DNA of 64,000 bases from Methylobacter sp. S3L5C (GTDB lineage Bacteria; Pseudomonadota; Gammaproteobacteria; Methylococcales; Methylomonadaceae). Shown here piece after piece: positions 63,579 to 64,000 of this stretch. The notes under the pieces are model-generated. The model was not told where the DNA came from. It made no database searches and worked only from the letters and a program-made list of their open reading frames with translations. The position numbers were made by a program, and so were the translations under genes. The first letter of the stretch is position 1, and each line of letters opens with the position of its first letter. The stretch lies in the NCBI RefSeq assembly GCF_022788635.1, contig NZ_CP076024.1, positions 3,224,001 to 3,288,000 of the forward strand, read 5' to 3'.

Positions 63579-64000
63579 TTACAAATTTGTCCGGGTTATT
63601 ACATCATCATGAATATTCATCCCAACTGCTTTTGCAATTTTATAACCTTTGTTAACATCAAAACTTTTATCATCTGTTGCACTAAAAAACTCCAAGTAAT
63701 CAACGCTTTCTTTGCCATAGACAAAATTACCCACCAAAATATCTTTGGCATAGACTGTGTACATCTTAGGCATCAAAGCCATCAATGAACTTGCCGGTAT
63801 GCCGATCAGATGTTCTTCCAGATCGCCTTCTTCTAAATTCCCTTGAGGCATAAAAAACATTGGCGTGCTAAGACAAAGAAATGATTCGTTATCTAGTGAG
63901 CAAAGGAGTGTTTTAAGTAACAAATAGGCAGATTTAACATCCAAATGTTCGATAACATCAAATAAGCAAATTAAGTCATAACCTTTAAGCTGATCAGCAG
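63579..64000 (-). CDS. SAM-dependent methyltransferase, C-terminal part (partial)
   Basis: Open frame entering from the right edge at 64000 and ending at 63579, about 140 residues. It begins ADQLKGYDLICLFDVIEHLD, the motif-IV-like 'fDviEHl' block of class I methyltransferases, then LLCSLDNESFLCLSTPMF (motif VI/post) and continues to a Tyr/Asn-rich end. The N-terminal SAM-binding half is outside the window. Same strand as the glycosyltransferase and repeat protein genes, 124 bp upstream of the GlcNAc-transferase. It may methylate a glycan or the protein, or belong to a polysaccharide pathway. Confidence 0.7.
   Translation of the reverse strand, partial: ADQLKGYDLICLFDVIEHLDVKSAYLLLKTLLCSLDNESFLCLSTPMFFMPQGNLEEGDLEEHLIGIPASSLMALMPKMYTVYAKDILVGNFVYGKESVDYLEFFSATDDKSFDVNKGYKIAKAVGMNIHDDVITRTNL

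Overview
The window looks like a chromosomal segment of a gammaproteobacterium, most likely a methanotroph of the Methylococcales (Methylobacter-like). This is an inference from the mix of genes: E. coli-type sdhCDAB-sdhE, cysDN, hflD, recN, nadK, topB and ppnN together with two VPLPA-CTERM surface proteins, copper handling genes (copZ, copA, a multicopper oxidase) and several lineage-type hypothetical proteins. Base composition is moderately AT-rich and there are no rRNA, tRNA or CRISPR loci in view.

Layout. 0-4 kb: a leftward ABC exporter of the GldA/F/G kind plus hflD. 4-9 kb: copZ-copA, an unknown coiled-coil/Fn3-like protein, and an acetyltransferase bracketed by a 44-bp direct repeat. 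9-12.7 kb: sulfate activation (cysD, cysN; CysN carries a P-loop-less remnant of an APS kinase domain), a secreted three-repeat protein and an RRM protein. 13-25 kb: cstA-ybdD, a multicopper oxidase, an Hsp70-like protein, ppnN, a low-complexity lipoprotein, topB and ssb. 25-34 kb: an unknown membrane protein, a PepSY-like protein, the complete sdhCDAB-sdhE operon, two copies of a small TIR-bounded element, and a VPLPA-CTERM protein. 34.8-41 kb: two IS5-type insertion sequences with visible terminal repeats, between them an agmatine deiminase-like gene, recN and nadK. 41-50 kb: HI0933-type flavoprotein, lpd-DUF445-hydrolase, another VPLPA-CTERM protein, gamma-glutamyltransferase overlapped by a phosphopantetheinyl transferase, a lipocalin and a cytochrome b561. 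50-56.4 kb: a very large unknown membrane protein, a DUF2254 protein and a frameshifted paralog of the coiled-coil/Fn3-like gene.

The most interesting part is 56.9-64 kb, a leftward cluster that enters from beyond the right edge. In transcription order it holds a partial SAM methyltransferase, a Gnt1-type GlcNAc-transferase, a twin-arginine signal protein whose mature part is almost wholly Pro/Thr/Ala repeats (mucin-like), an orphan TatA, a decayed copy of the same Tat leader, an HtrL/YibB protein, an HtrL-glycosyltransferase fusion, a PqqD-like protein and an HPr-kinase-like protein. I read it as a candidate system that makes, glycosylates and Tat-exports a mucin-like surface protein, with a PqqD/HprK-like pair of unknown role. 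The individual families are recognisable; the combination and its function are inference.
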